In this document: piece by piece, positions 22,531 through 32,628 of the stretch
Numbering within the stretch: the stretch's first letter is position 1
How the letters are laid out: every line of letters begins with the position of its first letter
Assembly (NCBI GenBank): GCA_025024175.1
Contig: QCXZ01000041.1
Span: 9,791,786-9,855,785 of the forward strand
Reading direction: 5' to 3'
Length of the DNA stretch: 64,000 nt
Source of the DNA: Rhyzopertha dominica
Taxonomy: Eukaryota > Arthropoda > Insecta > Coleoptera > Bostrichidae
Notes under the pieces: generated by a model
Seen by the model: only the letters and a program-made list of their open reading frames with translations
Databases searched by the model: none
Told to the model about the DNA's origin: nothing
Translations under genes and position numbers: made by a program

Positions 22531-23885
22531 ACAGGGCCGCTACAAAGTATAGAACCAGCAGGTTCTGTTTGACCAATTTTTCTGAAATTGTGCATGGTCC
22601 TATGGGTAGTTTCTGGAATTTTTTCAACTCCGTGCCAGCTGTCGTTTCCGAGCAAGTGGGCGCAAGTTGCACTTTTTTTAAATGGGAGTCAAAAGGCACA
22701 TCATTGAAAAGGATCTTTTTCCTGATTTCAAAAATGTATCACACTTGTACAATTTATTGCTTCTGAGTTGAGAAAGGTGTTAATACAGTAATAAAGCCTG
22801 ACAAAGAACGAAAAGAATGAAAACAATTTTCTTTATCGCTAAAATGGTCAAAAAAATATTACCATTTTTCCTTGACTGATGATAATTATTGTCTAGTTTG
22901 ATCAATTTGTTGCGAATCGGGTACCCTAAAAGTAAAAAAAATAAACATGATTTCGTGAAAAATGCAGTATTTATTCAGATTTACCTTACAGAAGATGCTC
23001 AAAATGTTCCCCATTTAGTTCCTGGCAGTAATGCAGCCTTGAGTAAAAGTTTTCTCGTGTTCTTTGTAGCATATTTGGAGGTAAGTTCTGAATTTCTGCC
23101 CTGATTCCTCCTTTTAAATCTTCTGCATCATGTGACCGATCAGCATAAATTCTCACACAGGCAAGAATCAAGCGGCGTCAGATCAGGGGAACGTGCTGGG
23201 CACCCTATCGCTCTGCGCCTACCAATCCATTTGTCTGGAAATATCGCATTCAAATATCCACGAATGTTGACTGCGAAATTAGGCAGTGCACCATCTTGCT
23301 GAAAGCATATCTGTTCAGAAGGATGCGCAGCATTTTCACGATTGGGGAACAGGCGAATAAGTTCTGGTATAATGTGTTCGCACAAGAGCTGTAAATACTT
23401 GACCGCATTCAAATTTCCATCGATGAAAAAGACCCAATAATGTGCTCAGCGATAATACCACACCAGACATTCACTTTCTGTGTGATGGACTTGTTCCATC
23501 CAATGTGGATTTGTGTCCGACCAATATCTGCAGTTATGTTTGTTCACATTACCATTAAGGCAAAAAGTTGCTTCATCAGAAAACATAACCCAATTTACAA
23601 TGTTTCTATCTTCATCTATCTTATTCATAGCAGTATTGCAAAATTCTATCACAAGCAATAAATTGTACAAGTGTGATACATTTTTGAAATCATGAAAAAG
23701 CATCCTTTTCAATGATGTTCCTTTTGACACCACTTCACATTTAAAAAATGCAACTTGCGTCCGTATCTCGGAAACGAGAGGTGACACGGATTTGGAAAAA
23801 TCCAGAAAATGCATTTTAATTACCCACAGACCCATACAAAATTTCAGAAAAATCGATCAAACAGAGCCTGAAATTATATATCTAG
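22531..23885 (-). mobile_element. Rearranged Tc1/mariner-type element with an inverted duplication of its 5' end
   Basis: The left arm (22531-22765) is the 5' end of the same family as the 10.1-kb element, in + orientation, starting GGCCGCTACAAAGTATAGAA. It is followed from about 22806 by an inverted element: 3' end, transposase and 5' leader, all on the minus strand. The two 5' leaders (22558-22765 and about 23650-23870) therefore form an imperfect inverted repeat of about 210 bp around the transposase. The inverted copy has lost its terminal repeat at the 3' end. This looks like one copy landing in, or recombining with, another. Confidence 0.65.
22985..23640 (-). pseudogene. Transposase relic, mariner-like DDD core
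   Basis: On the minus strand the core shows VMFSDEATF (first catalytic Asp), YWSDTNPHWMEQVH, then CFQQDGALPNF (second Asp), KWIGRRRAIG and PARSPDLTPLD (third Asp). I count 36 residues between the second Asp and the Asp of SPDL, nearer to the DD37D spacing than to DD34D. The N-terminal DNA-binding region is missing, and a frameshift at about 23440 separates the two halves. It preserves parts of the core that are lost in the 10-kb copy. Confidence 0.75.
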
Positions 23886-24589
23886 ATATTAGATAACAAG
23901 GTCACCACTTTCGAGCTTTGTCAAACTAAAGTAAATAATTTGTGACAGTTGCTTATTTGCACAGTGCAAGAAGCCTTAATGAAAATATTTTCAGTTCTTT
24001 TAGCGTTTCATAGCTCATCGTGCAGGATCATAAGAAATTCAGTCCTAGTCTTAATTGATAGTCTCTCGTAATTATAAAACAAAGTATTGGATAACATAAT
24101 GATTGAAGTCCAAGTAAGATATGGTAGTGTCACCGAGAAACAGAAAAGCTGACGGAGGCAAAAGATGCGGCGATGAATGTAAAAAGAAAAGAAATGGTGC
24201 TGCAAAGAAATAGTTCTTAGCAAACAAGCGTATATTTTTATATCCAAAAGCCATGCATGGATATACAAACATTATAGCTTATTCTCTAATGCACCTATGT
24301 CGATTAAATCCCACAAATTCATTATCTCGTTTAGTATGTTACTTTTGAAAGTTGTTGTTAGGTGAATCGCGTATGTTGGTGAAAATATGCAGCAGTTTGT
24401 GATGATGGTGGACGCCTAAACTCGCTATATTCAGTTATTACTTGGAATCCATTAATATGAACGTAGGAGCGATGGCTTATTGCTTATCGCCTTCCTCGCA
24501 TTAAGGTTAGATTTATGCGATCCAGAGACAAGCAAATTATGAAAAGGAAACAGACGCAGCAGATGGTACATCATAAGAGCCTGGTGAAC

Positions 24590-25210
24590 TTTAATACCCA
24601 CGCAGTTTTATGTAGTATCGCCGGCGAATTTCGTTTACGCCCCAGCCGGCTCGAATTTAAGATAATTTCCGGAATTAGATACCTACGGCAACAGAAGATT
24701 GCCATTGCATAATCGAAAGTTAACGATTTTACAGGCCATTACCCGTCCGCGGGATTTTATACGTGGCGAACTTGTTTAATTAAATTCGAAATTTCTCATC
24801 GGGCATTTTCCATTTTCTAGACAATACCGTTATGGCCGATGTTATGGCAGATCGTTATGCCCAGCATAAAGTGGCGGAAACTTTTTGAATTATACATGGC
24901 CGGGAGCTGTAGCATCGCGCTGAGGCAATTTGTAGATAGGTTTTAAAATTTAAGGCGTTCGACTGGAGGCGGGCCTTTTATCCGGGAAAAGAAGTGTCAC
25001 GTCGGTTAGGTGGAAGTTGGCAACGATGCCCTCTGACTCGGCGTAGTTTCAGCGCTCTTATATCGTAAGTGTGTGCCGTCCCGGGGGGGCTTAGATGGAC
25101 GTCGGATCATGGCGTCCGGCGCGAGAGAGCCCCAACACCAACAAGAAATGCAATATTAATCAGGACGGAGAGGGACTAGAACAGTGCATTAAGGTAATGG
25201 ACCTTACTTC
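24590..25210. promoter_or_regulatory. Candidate conserved non-coding / enhancer-like block
   Basis: The sequence has high complexity, without simple repeats or transposon signatures, and holds TTTAATTAAA, CATAAAG and several CpG-bearing motifs. It contrasts with the AT-rich, repeat-filled flanks. No coding frame spans it. Regulatory function is inference from composition only. Confidence 0.25.
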
Positions 25211-25998
25211 TCGCTCCTACTCTGCTTTGCTATGCTTTTGCCCGGCCTGACAGTTGCCGAACTGAAAAGCGGACGTCATAATGAAATACATCGTTCTTAA
25301 TGTACCCCCCTTACAAGACGATTTACTTAGCAAACATGCTTCCTGCTGAATTCTCGCCGTTAAGTGATGCAGTTGGGCCTTTCTTGAACGAACGCTACCC
25401 AGGCTGAGTTCAAGGAAACGACATAAAACCGAGATGGATGTGGGAATTCGAAATAAGCGGTTGATTCGCGTACGACGTACAACTCCTGGTTTACCCCAAG
25501 GATCGCAAAGAGGCCCTCATTTCTTTCTATTTATGTGTAAATGCAGATATTACTAGACCACAGATCGTTGGTCACACGTATATACAAGCACTGGGTTGCA
25601 AATCTGAGGCATTTCATGTAATGTCTTGTCATTACCAACTTAGAAAATTCATGTATGCGGGTACCTATGGTCAAGGTAGCTCATATTGTTGTCTCCGGAG
25701 AAGTTAAGGTTAACATTCCATTTAAATCGTTCTATTTTAAGAAACTTAATTTGATATTGATAAACGTAACATTTTTTTGGAAAATTAATAGGCATATACT
25801 TCGATTACGCAATAGACAAACAGATTATCCGGCAAACGAGTGAGATTCGGGACCTTGGTCTCACAATATAAACAACCTGAAGAAACTGATGCACAACATG
25901 ACAAACAAAACAAAATTGATCAAAAACATATATCTCCCTTAAGACATAGATACATTAGCAGTAGCAGAAAAGTACACACACTACCTAACAAAACCAAA

Positions 25999-26000
<2 letters not shown>

Positions 26001-26064
<64 letters not shown>
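26001..26064. repeat. (AT)n microsatellite
   Basis: An uninterrupted AT tract of about 64 bases abutting the 3' end of the intact Penelope-like element. Confidence 0.95.
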
Positions 26065-26067
<3 letters not shown>

Positions 26068-26136
26068 ATTGATAATAATGGTCGTTATGTATTTTATTTA
26101 AGTTTATTAAGGATATTTCGACCTAGATTAAAACTC

Positions 26137-26187
26137 TATACTTCCAAGCTTTCGACTGATTTACTCAAGTCTTCTTCAGGGAACTAC
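26137..26187 (-). ncRNA. Hammerhead-ribozyme-like motif in the Penelope 3' region
   Basis: On the minus strand the core CUGAAGA (26179-26173) fits CUGANGA and is followed by stem II GACU/AGUC and GAAA. Stem III is a minimal palindrome (GC between A and U), as in dimer-forming hammerheads of Penelope elements. The predicted cleavage follows CUU. Stem I pairs UUCC with GGAA next to the core, with more pairs after one mismatch. Confidence 0.7.
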
Positions 26188-26363
26188 AAGTGTTATCAAC
26201 TCTAAACATGTATGCAAATACAAAACTATTAACAATACTTACATATTTTGAATTATTATATAAGAACTAGAACATTAATTTATTATTTGACATCAAAATT
26301 GAAAGTTGACAAAGCAAAATTTTTCTAAACAAACTGTGATATTTTTTACATACGATTAATTTA

Positions 26364-28340
26364 TTAAACCACAGGATCTTTATGTGGATTATATGATAGT
26401 AAATATGAATAAATTATACTTAAATTTTGAATATCTGTTTTTTTATTAATATTATTCTGTTTTTTATAAATATATACCATTTCCAGAAAAGATCTTTTAC
26501 ATAAATATTGTTCTTTATCTAAAATTTTAATATTATCAAAATCCATTTTATGTGGTGGAGTATTATCTATAACATGGGTAGTAAGTGCACATCTCTGTTT
26601 ATTACCCTTGATGTCACTTTTATGTAATGAGATACGATTTCTTAAATTTTGGGAAGTTTGTCCTAAATATACTTTTTCACATGTTAAACATTTAATTTCG
26701 TATACAACATTTGAATTATTCAATAATTTAGTTTTATCTTTTAATTTACTAAATACTTTTTCTACACTTTTTATAGTTTTGCGAGCAACTACAATATTTT
26801 CTGCTTTAAAGATTTTAATTATTTTGTCAGTTAAGTTTGAATAATATGGTAAACTTGCATAATTCGTTAAATTTTGTGTACTGTTTGTATTTTGATTTAT
26901 TGTGTTATTAAATGCCCTTGAATTTTGAGTGTAAAGTACTTTACGAATCATTGATTTAGGATAAGAATTTTGTATTAATAAATTTTCCAGTATTTCTAAA
27001 TTTTTATTCAAATAATCCTCATGACATATTTTTTCAATCCTATGTTTCATTTCTTTTATAAAATTTATTTTGATTGACATTTTATGATGAGAATTATAAT
27101 TAATATATCTGCCAGAAGATGTTTCTTTTCTAAACCAGTCCAATTTGATTAAATTTTGATTTGTTCTTATAACCAGACTGTCTAAAAATGGAACTGAAGA
27201 GTTTTTTTCTTTTTCAATTGTAAATTTTATATGTTCATTAAAATTATTAAAAACCTCTAAAATTTCTGCATCTCCATTTTCAGGAATAGAAAGTATAATG
27301 TCATCTACAAATTTCTTTATAAAATCAATTTTGTATGTTAATTTAGGTAAGCATTGGTCTAAAAGATAATCCATTATGTATTGTGATATAATTGGACTTA
27401 ATTTTGAACCCATTGCACAACCGAAAGTTTGAATAAAATAATTACCCTTATAACTGAAAAAGTTATTATATAGAACAAAATTAATCATTTCTATGAAAAC
27501 ATTTTTAGATATTCCTATACACTGTTCACTAATTGAATTCCATTTTGCTTTAATTACAGTATTTATCAATTCAAATGAAATATTTCCAAACAAATTCACA
27601 ACATCTAAAGATATTATCATATAACCTTGTGGTAACTGTTGATTATTAGCAAATTCTGCAAATTTAAAAGTGTCAGAAACATAATAATTGTTATTAGTAT
27701 TATAAGCTTTTTTTAAAATGTTTGCTAAATAGCCTGCTATTATTTCTGTTGGTCCATTTATTCCTGAAATAATTGGCCTTAAGGGATAACCTTCCTTGTG
27801 TATTTTTGGATTTCCATAAATTTTGGGGCATACAGAATTATATTTTTTCATTATTTTACCTTCTGTTCCATTAATTACTTTAAGATTTATTAATTTATTA
27901 ACAAAGTTATTAGATTTAGTTTGAACAGTGCATGTTGGATCATTTTTTAGTGGTTTAAAGTTGTCAGTATTATTAATTATCTCTCTCATTTTTTGATCAT
28001 AATCACTTTCATCCATTGTAACAGTAACTCCACCTTTATCACTTTTTAATACTAAAATATTAGGATTTTCTTTTAAAAAATTTTTTACTTGATTAATTAA
28101 TTTATCTTTTATTTTCCCTTCATTGCGGTATTTATGTAAATAATAAGTTATTATGCTTGTAATTTTAGCACGTAAATAGTTTTGTTTTTCTGTATTTAAC
28201 TTACCTAATAAATACTCCACACTAGCTAACAATTTTGGAATATTTACGTCTCTAACAGTTGTATACAAGGCAAATTTTGGACCTAATGATATATATATAT
28301 ATATGTTATTATTAACATACCTTTCAAGGTTTTCTCGCAT
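26364..28340 (-). CDS. Penelope-like RT + GIY-YIG endonuclease, 658 aa
   Basis: The frame is uninterrupted. Visible landmarks: SLGPKFAL (18-25), VLKSDKGG (97-104), NPKIHK (177-182), PLRPIIS (186-192), palm motif A SLDVVNL with Asp246, GCAMGSKLSP (307-316), the catalytic FVDD (344-347, in place of YADD/YVDD), and VPFLD (383-387). The C-terminal GIY-YIG domain starts at VYEIKC (546), with a CxxC at 551/554, VYLGQT (557-562), Arg567/Arg570 and Glu620 in FLEMVYI. The protein would nick DNA and reverse transcribe the element RNA at the cut. The N-terminus is short: the first 12 codons are duplicated in inverted orientation upstream, and the neighbouring copy suggests 11 codons are missing after residue 12. 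The true start may differ. Confidence 0.92.
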   Translation of the reverse strand: MRENLERYVNNNIYIYISLGPKFALYTTVRDVNIPKLLASVEYLLGKLNTEKQNYLRAKITSIITYYLHKYRNEGKIKDKLINQVKNFLKENPNILVLKSDKGGVTVTMDESDYDQKMREIINNTDNFKPLKNDPTCTVQTKSNNFVNKLINLKVINGTEGKIMKKYNSVCPKIYGNPKIHKEGYPLRPIISGINGPTEIIAGYLANILKKAYNTNNNYYVSDTFKFAEFANNQQLPQGYMIISLDVVNLFGNISFELINTVIKAKWNSISEQCIGISKNVFIEMINFVLYNNFFSYKGNYFIQTFGCAMGSKLSPIISQYIMDYLLDQCLPKLTYKIDFIKKFVDDIILSIPENGDAEILEVFNNFNEHIKFTIEKEKNSSVPFLDSLVIRTNQNLIKLDWFRKETSSGRYINYNSHHKMSIKINFIKEMKHRIEKICHEDYLNKNLEILENLLIQNSYPKSMIRKVLYTQNSRAFNNTINQNTNSTQNLTNYASLPYYSNLTDKIIKIFKAENIVVARKTIKSVEKVFSKLKDKTKLLNNSNVVYEIKCLTCEKVYLGQTSQNLRNRISLHKSDIKGNKQRCALTTHVIDNTPPHKMDFDNIKILDKEQYLCKRSFLEMVYIYKKQNNINKKTDIQNLSIIYSYLLSYNPHKDPVV

Positions 28341-28430
28341 AGGGTGTGAAAAGCTCCGTGCAGAGTCTGTTCCACACGGAGCTTTTCACACCCTATGCGA
28401 GAAAACCTTGAAAGGTATGTTAATAATAAC
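28305..28430. repeat. Perfect 56-bp inverted repeat with 14-bp spacer
   Basis: The arms are 28305-28360 and 28375-28430, exactly complementary, with a 14-base spacer. Both arms contain the first 12 codons of the Penelope ORF (MRENLERYVNNN), so the structure is a head-to-head junction of two element 5' ends. Confidence 0.97.
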
Positions 28431-28463
28431 ACATGCTATACTCGCAGAAATCTTAAAGATAAC

Positions 28464-28486
28464 ATATATATATATATATATATATA
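28464..28486. repeat. (TA)n tract in the partial opposite Penelope copy
   Basis: The tract follows codons reading NLKDN on the + strand. It corresponds to the IYIYI stretch of the intact ORF on the other side of the palindrome. Confidence 0.85.
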
Positions 28487-28909
28487 ACATAATTTCTAAC
28501 CTTGAAAACTATAAGGATACGACAACCCTGTAAGAAACAAAAGTTACAATATGCAAAAACATTATGAACAGTATCCACAAATCCATAAATTCCTGACACC
28601 AGAAATATCAAACACAGAATTAATTTAATACTTATAACTATCTACCTAAGATTGAAAAAAAAAATATGAAAACCTACGCTGCGCCGGGCAAAAATTGCAC
28701 CCTCTTAATGCTAACGACGAAGCGACTATATGAACGCATTTGAGGGGTCTTTTGCAGATGTGAAAGACTTTTTAGTCTTTCACTTTTGTGTTACTTTCGG
28801 ATATCAGCAATATGTATTATTAAGTTTAACAGTAGATATGTATAATAACATCTCTCTTAGGCAGACACATATGCAACCTGAGATCCTGCAAGGACGGTGT
28901 TCATTCACA

Positions 28910-29015
28910 AGCAGATCCAATAGGTATAGTTTACTTCATAGACTTTTAAATCTTCCATTATACAAAGCAGATTTTGGCAATATTCTTATCATTCAACTTG
29001 TAAGTTTTATTCGAC
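28910..29015 (+). pseudogene. Possible Penelope RT fragment
   Basis: A + strand frame reads SLLHRLLNLPLYKADF, resembling the HK...SLxHRLxxIPL segment after the RT palm seen in the 54.6-55.1 kb remnant. It is too short to be sure. Confidence 0.3.
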
Positions 29016-29229
29016 AACAAAGTTTTGAAGAACAGAAATTATATTCAAACCATGCACTAAAGATTTAGCTGTAAAGTTTTGTGTATAAATATATTCTAAT
29101 TCTACTATCTTCAGCGTATGAAATACATCATGCGTAAATACATCACTTTTTTTAACGAAAGGACCCACTTCAGTCTCAAAACCCCGAAAATTTTCAATAA
29201 TTGGACGTGTGCAATGTAAATACGGCTTT

Positions 29230-29460
29230 TTTGAATTCCAAGGTGGCCATGGAAAACGCCGAGAAATCAGTCACACGGCCTGGCGTCAGTAGTCCTGGAA
29301 AACCCGGCGTGCGCGTGCAGCTTACCTAATTTTCACAAAATTTGGGTGGAAAATTCGGACCGCGGTGTGAAACAGACAGTTTCGTAGTGATCTAGTGACG
29401 TGGTGCTTCGACTAATCTAGTTTTGGCCACCTTATCGGGNTAGCACGGGAAGAGATACCG
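29230..29460 (+). promoter_or_regulatory. Candidate promoter and 5' untranslated exon
   Basis: A GC-richer stretch ends in a good splice donor (CCG|GTGAGT at 29461). It contains a GTCAGTAG initiator-like site at about 29287. No long frame begins in it, so it would be a 5' UTR exon. No downstream acceptor can be assigned with confidence. Confidence 0.25.
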
Positions 29461-30179
29461 GTGAGTTTNGTTATTACTTTTTATCGCGTAAAAATCGCGT
29501 TGAAACACCTTGTATAGGTAAATTACGCACTTGTTCGTTGCGTTTATGTGATTGTAGTTTCGAAATTCGTTTAAGTGGGATGGTTTAATTAAGTTTTGTA
29601 CGATAAATGCTTTGTCCAGTTCAAAACACGGTAAAAAACTTGCATGGATGCGGAGGTAAAAACGCTACGACGCGGTGCTGGTTTTTTCATACGCCAGCGG
29701 TCGTCAAAACTGTCTGTTTCACTTATACGGAATGGGATTTTTAGAATTGTAGTTAGCTTTGCTCAGGTAAATACTTTCAATATTTTCGTTATGTTGGATA
29801 CCCAAAATCTAAATACCAGCACAGAGGTTTTAAAACATAATTCAGCACTTTTTATCTGTATCACCATAATAAACAAGAACTACGTAGGAGGTTTCTACAC
29901 TACAATTCTTTGTCACTATTTAGTTCATTTATTTACGTATAAATCTATTCCATGTAACACTGATCTGACCTATTTATGTTTGTAAATCACTATTGCCGTC
30001 TACATAAGTAGGTTCTTCCACAAAATTACTTTTAAAGCAAGTTTTAATGGCACGATTAATGAGTGGAATTAACAATAAATCCCAATGTCGAGTTGGCAAT
30101 TCGAGTTTCGATAATGATATAATGTGTTGATTGTATATTATATATTATATTTCCTGATGCATGGAAGATTTCTGTTGTC

Positions 30180-30400
30180 AGGCCGCAAGCCAAACTACCC
30201 GTTTTATAGAGTTTTCAAGAGCATTCGATACTGTTAATTATCAGATACTTTACGCAGTAAATATTGTTATTGGGCAAGCAGCTTTATTTGTATAATAGAC
30301 TTCAGTCTGTTAATTTAGCCGGCAATTCATCTGACTACGGTGGTAGTGTGGTGTCCCTCAGGGCTCTGTGTTAGGACACATTTACATTTAATAACCAAAA
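30180..30400 (+). pseudogene. Non-LTR retrotransposon RT fragment
   Basis: The + strand reads EFSRAFDTVNYQIL (palm motif A) and, after stops, CGVPQGSVLG (motif B). These two LINE RT signatures sit at the expected distance, in broken frames. The rest is not recognisable. Confidence 0.6.
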
Positions 30401-30699
30401 AGGGCAGATATCCATAATATAAACTTTAGATGCAAGGACGCTATTACTGCATCCAAAACATAATCATATTTTTTTATTCGCAGCTGTTCATACAGAATAT
30501 AAAAGATCTACAACTCACTCCCAGTAAAACTAAGAAATACGAGACTAGACTTATTTAAAATAAAACTACAATAATCTATTTAAAAAAAACTGAACAGTTT
30601 TGATTAACATTTACTAATTCTTTTTGTATATATTTTTATCACCTATACATCGTTCATCTAAATTGAGATAACTGCTTTTTTTTCGTTTTTTTATTGTTT

Positions 30700-32120
30700 C
30701 TCACCTCCGCGGCTCTCATCAATAACAACTTCATACACAGGTATATACGCGTAAAATTCTAAATTTGTTTTTCTTTTCATTTTTACGGTTGAGTGGAAGA
30801 GAAGGGCGATGCCACTAATCATAAGTGTCATTTGCCCCTAAAATTTGCCGTTTTGCCCTGCTACGAATCCTGCTATTCAGAGTCATAATAATACTATTAT
30901 GTACATCAATGTAGTGGGCCAATAAGGACGAATTATTACTATTTTAATTTTTCTAAATATACTTTTTTGAGCATAGTCAGTATCTATAAAAAACAGTTCG
31001 AGGACGTACGTCCTCATACAATCAATCTTTAAGGAGAATATATAGTTATGTGGTATTTGGAAATGACATCTCTAAAGAGATAGACAAGTCTAAAATCCGC
31101 ATTCGATTGTACCATAGTACACACTTGGTATACCTACAAAAATCAATGCTTCAGTATGCCATGAAACATGATACATTAGGACCTTAGTCCCGGTTCATTG
31201 TATTGTCAATAGCTGCAAAAAAATAATTAATCAATAGTTGCCTAGTTAGGTAGGCACATAGTCAAAAATAATATTGTATCCTACGCGTTGTCCCAACTTT
31301 GCCCCTAAAAAGTTATCCAAATTGGTATAAGCTTTTTTGCATCTTTTGCTTGAATTCAGCTATTTCTATGTATAAAAGAACGGCTAAGTCACGTACTAAC
31401 TATTTAGATCGTAAAATAGTCTACAGTAAAAGAATGCTTCAACCGAATGTAGAATTGATGAAAAAAATGAAGCTTTATACTTTTTATTACACTGCAACTT
31501 TTTGGATCACCCAGGTATGCACTAATCGCTCAAAAGGATAAAACAGGAATCTTTACAAACCATGTCTCCAAAAATTTAAACCCAAAACGGGCCTCTATTA
31601 AATTTTCTCCGCTAAATAAAAATACTCCTAGTGTTTACGTTCTTGCGAGCACTTTTTTTGCGGCGTATCCTGGCGTACGTGAGCAATTATTGGGCAAAAA
31701 AAGGACCAGTCCATTTGCGGGCCGGGTGAAGTAGCTTTTAATGCGTCGTTTATTGAATTAGTATCGCCGATGATAACTGCGCGTGATGATGTGCTGGTGA
31801 ATACGGGGTGTTTTTCAAGATTCGTTTTCGAAATTATTGAGTTTTTAGTGTTAGTGACGTGTGTGGACTGGTGGAGGAACACATCCTACACTACATTGTA
31901 TTTAAACTGTAAGCGTACGATCGAAATTTTCGCTAGCTGGAAGCTTTGAAGAATTTCATAACTTAAGTGAACTCTGAAACAATCAAGCACGTAGATCGAA
32001 ATGGAAATTCACTCGAAATAGATTTTTGAAAAGCATAATGTAGTCTCGTTAGATAGCATACGTTTATTATTTTTTTTATAATGAAACACCATTTTTCTTA
32101 AAGAGAGAATACGTAAACTC
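30700..32120. other. No gene recognised
   Basis: A minus-strand frame at 31628-31882 (84 codons) lies in slightly GC-richer DNA but shows no domain or conserved pattern that I recognise. The remainder is AT-rich and featureless. Confidence 0.3.
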
Positions 32121-32548
32121 TTAAGCTTAATTTTAATTTTCTTGTGTAATTCTTCAATTGTCATACAAAATTATTTTTGCATGCCTCATAAATCATACAC
32201 CGTATAAAACTTGCCTAATCATCTTTGAAAACCTTCGATGAACCAACATCTTTTCGCACTTTTCTGTCCTAAATTCCGTTACAGCTATTTTTTTACAGTT
32301 GATTATGAAGTTTTGATTATCATTCTACTGCCTTTTTCGATAGCCCCACTTTCTCCCTCTCGATTAATCGCTTAATCGATGATCGAATATAATCTTCCTC
32401 TTTTTGTAAAGGAAATTTGAATACTTATTGAAAACATAATACTAAAAACGAAATAAATTATTGACATGATAGTTTTACAATTCATAAAATTTAGTTTTTT
32501 TTGCCTACCTTTGCACCTGTTTCTAATATATTTTTTTCATTGTTCCAG

Positions 32549-32628
32549 GTGTGTAGTGTTGTGTTGGTGCCAATCAGTGCCAGATGTGGATCAAGAGGAG
32601 CCAAAAGCTGCGGTCTTAACCAGGCACT
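32549..32628 (+). other. Exon-like block, copy 1 (80 nt)
   Basis: The block is preceded by a long pyrimidine tract and TTGTTCCAG and followed by GTGAGT. One frame is open for 26 codons (begins VCSVVLVP, contains ARCGSRGAK). The family is unknown. It may be a non-coding exon. Confidence 0.35.

Larger units (their letters stand above)
26065..28440 (-). mobile_element. Penelope-like retroelement, near complete
   Basis: It contains one long ORF (26364-28340), a 3' segment with a hammerhead-like motif (26137-26187), an AT microsatellite at the 3' boundary and a 56-bp head-to-head palindrome over the ORF start (28305-28430). Penelope-like elements encode a reverse transcriptase related to telomerase plus a GIY-YIG nuclease, and often have odd, partly inverted terminal copies. 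That layout fits. I found no target-site duplication. The undamaged ORF suggests a young copy. Confidence 0.85.

Noticed and set aside
25840..26205. 121-codon + strand frame running through the AT microsatellite
   Set aside because: A third of it is an IYIYIY run from (AT)n, and it overlaps the 3' non-coding end of the Penelope element. It is a chance frame.
28730..29068. A 112-codon + strand ORF as a host gene
   Set aside because: Only a short segment resembles anything known, and that resemblance is to a Penelope RT. The rest has no recognisable pattern.
31628..31882. An 84-codon minus-strand frame as an exon
   Set aside because: It has no domain, no convincing flanking splice sites and no repeat match. 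It was left as unannotated DNA.
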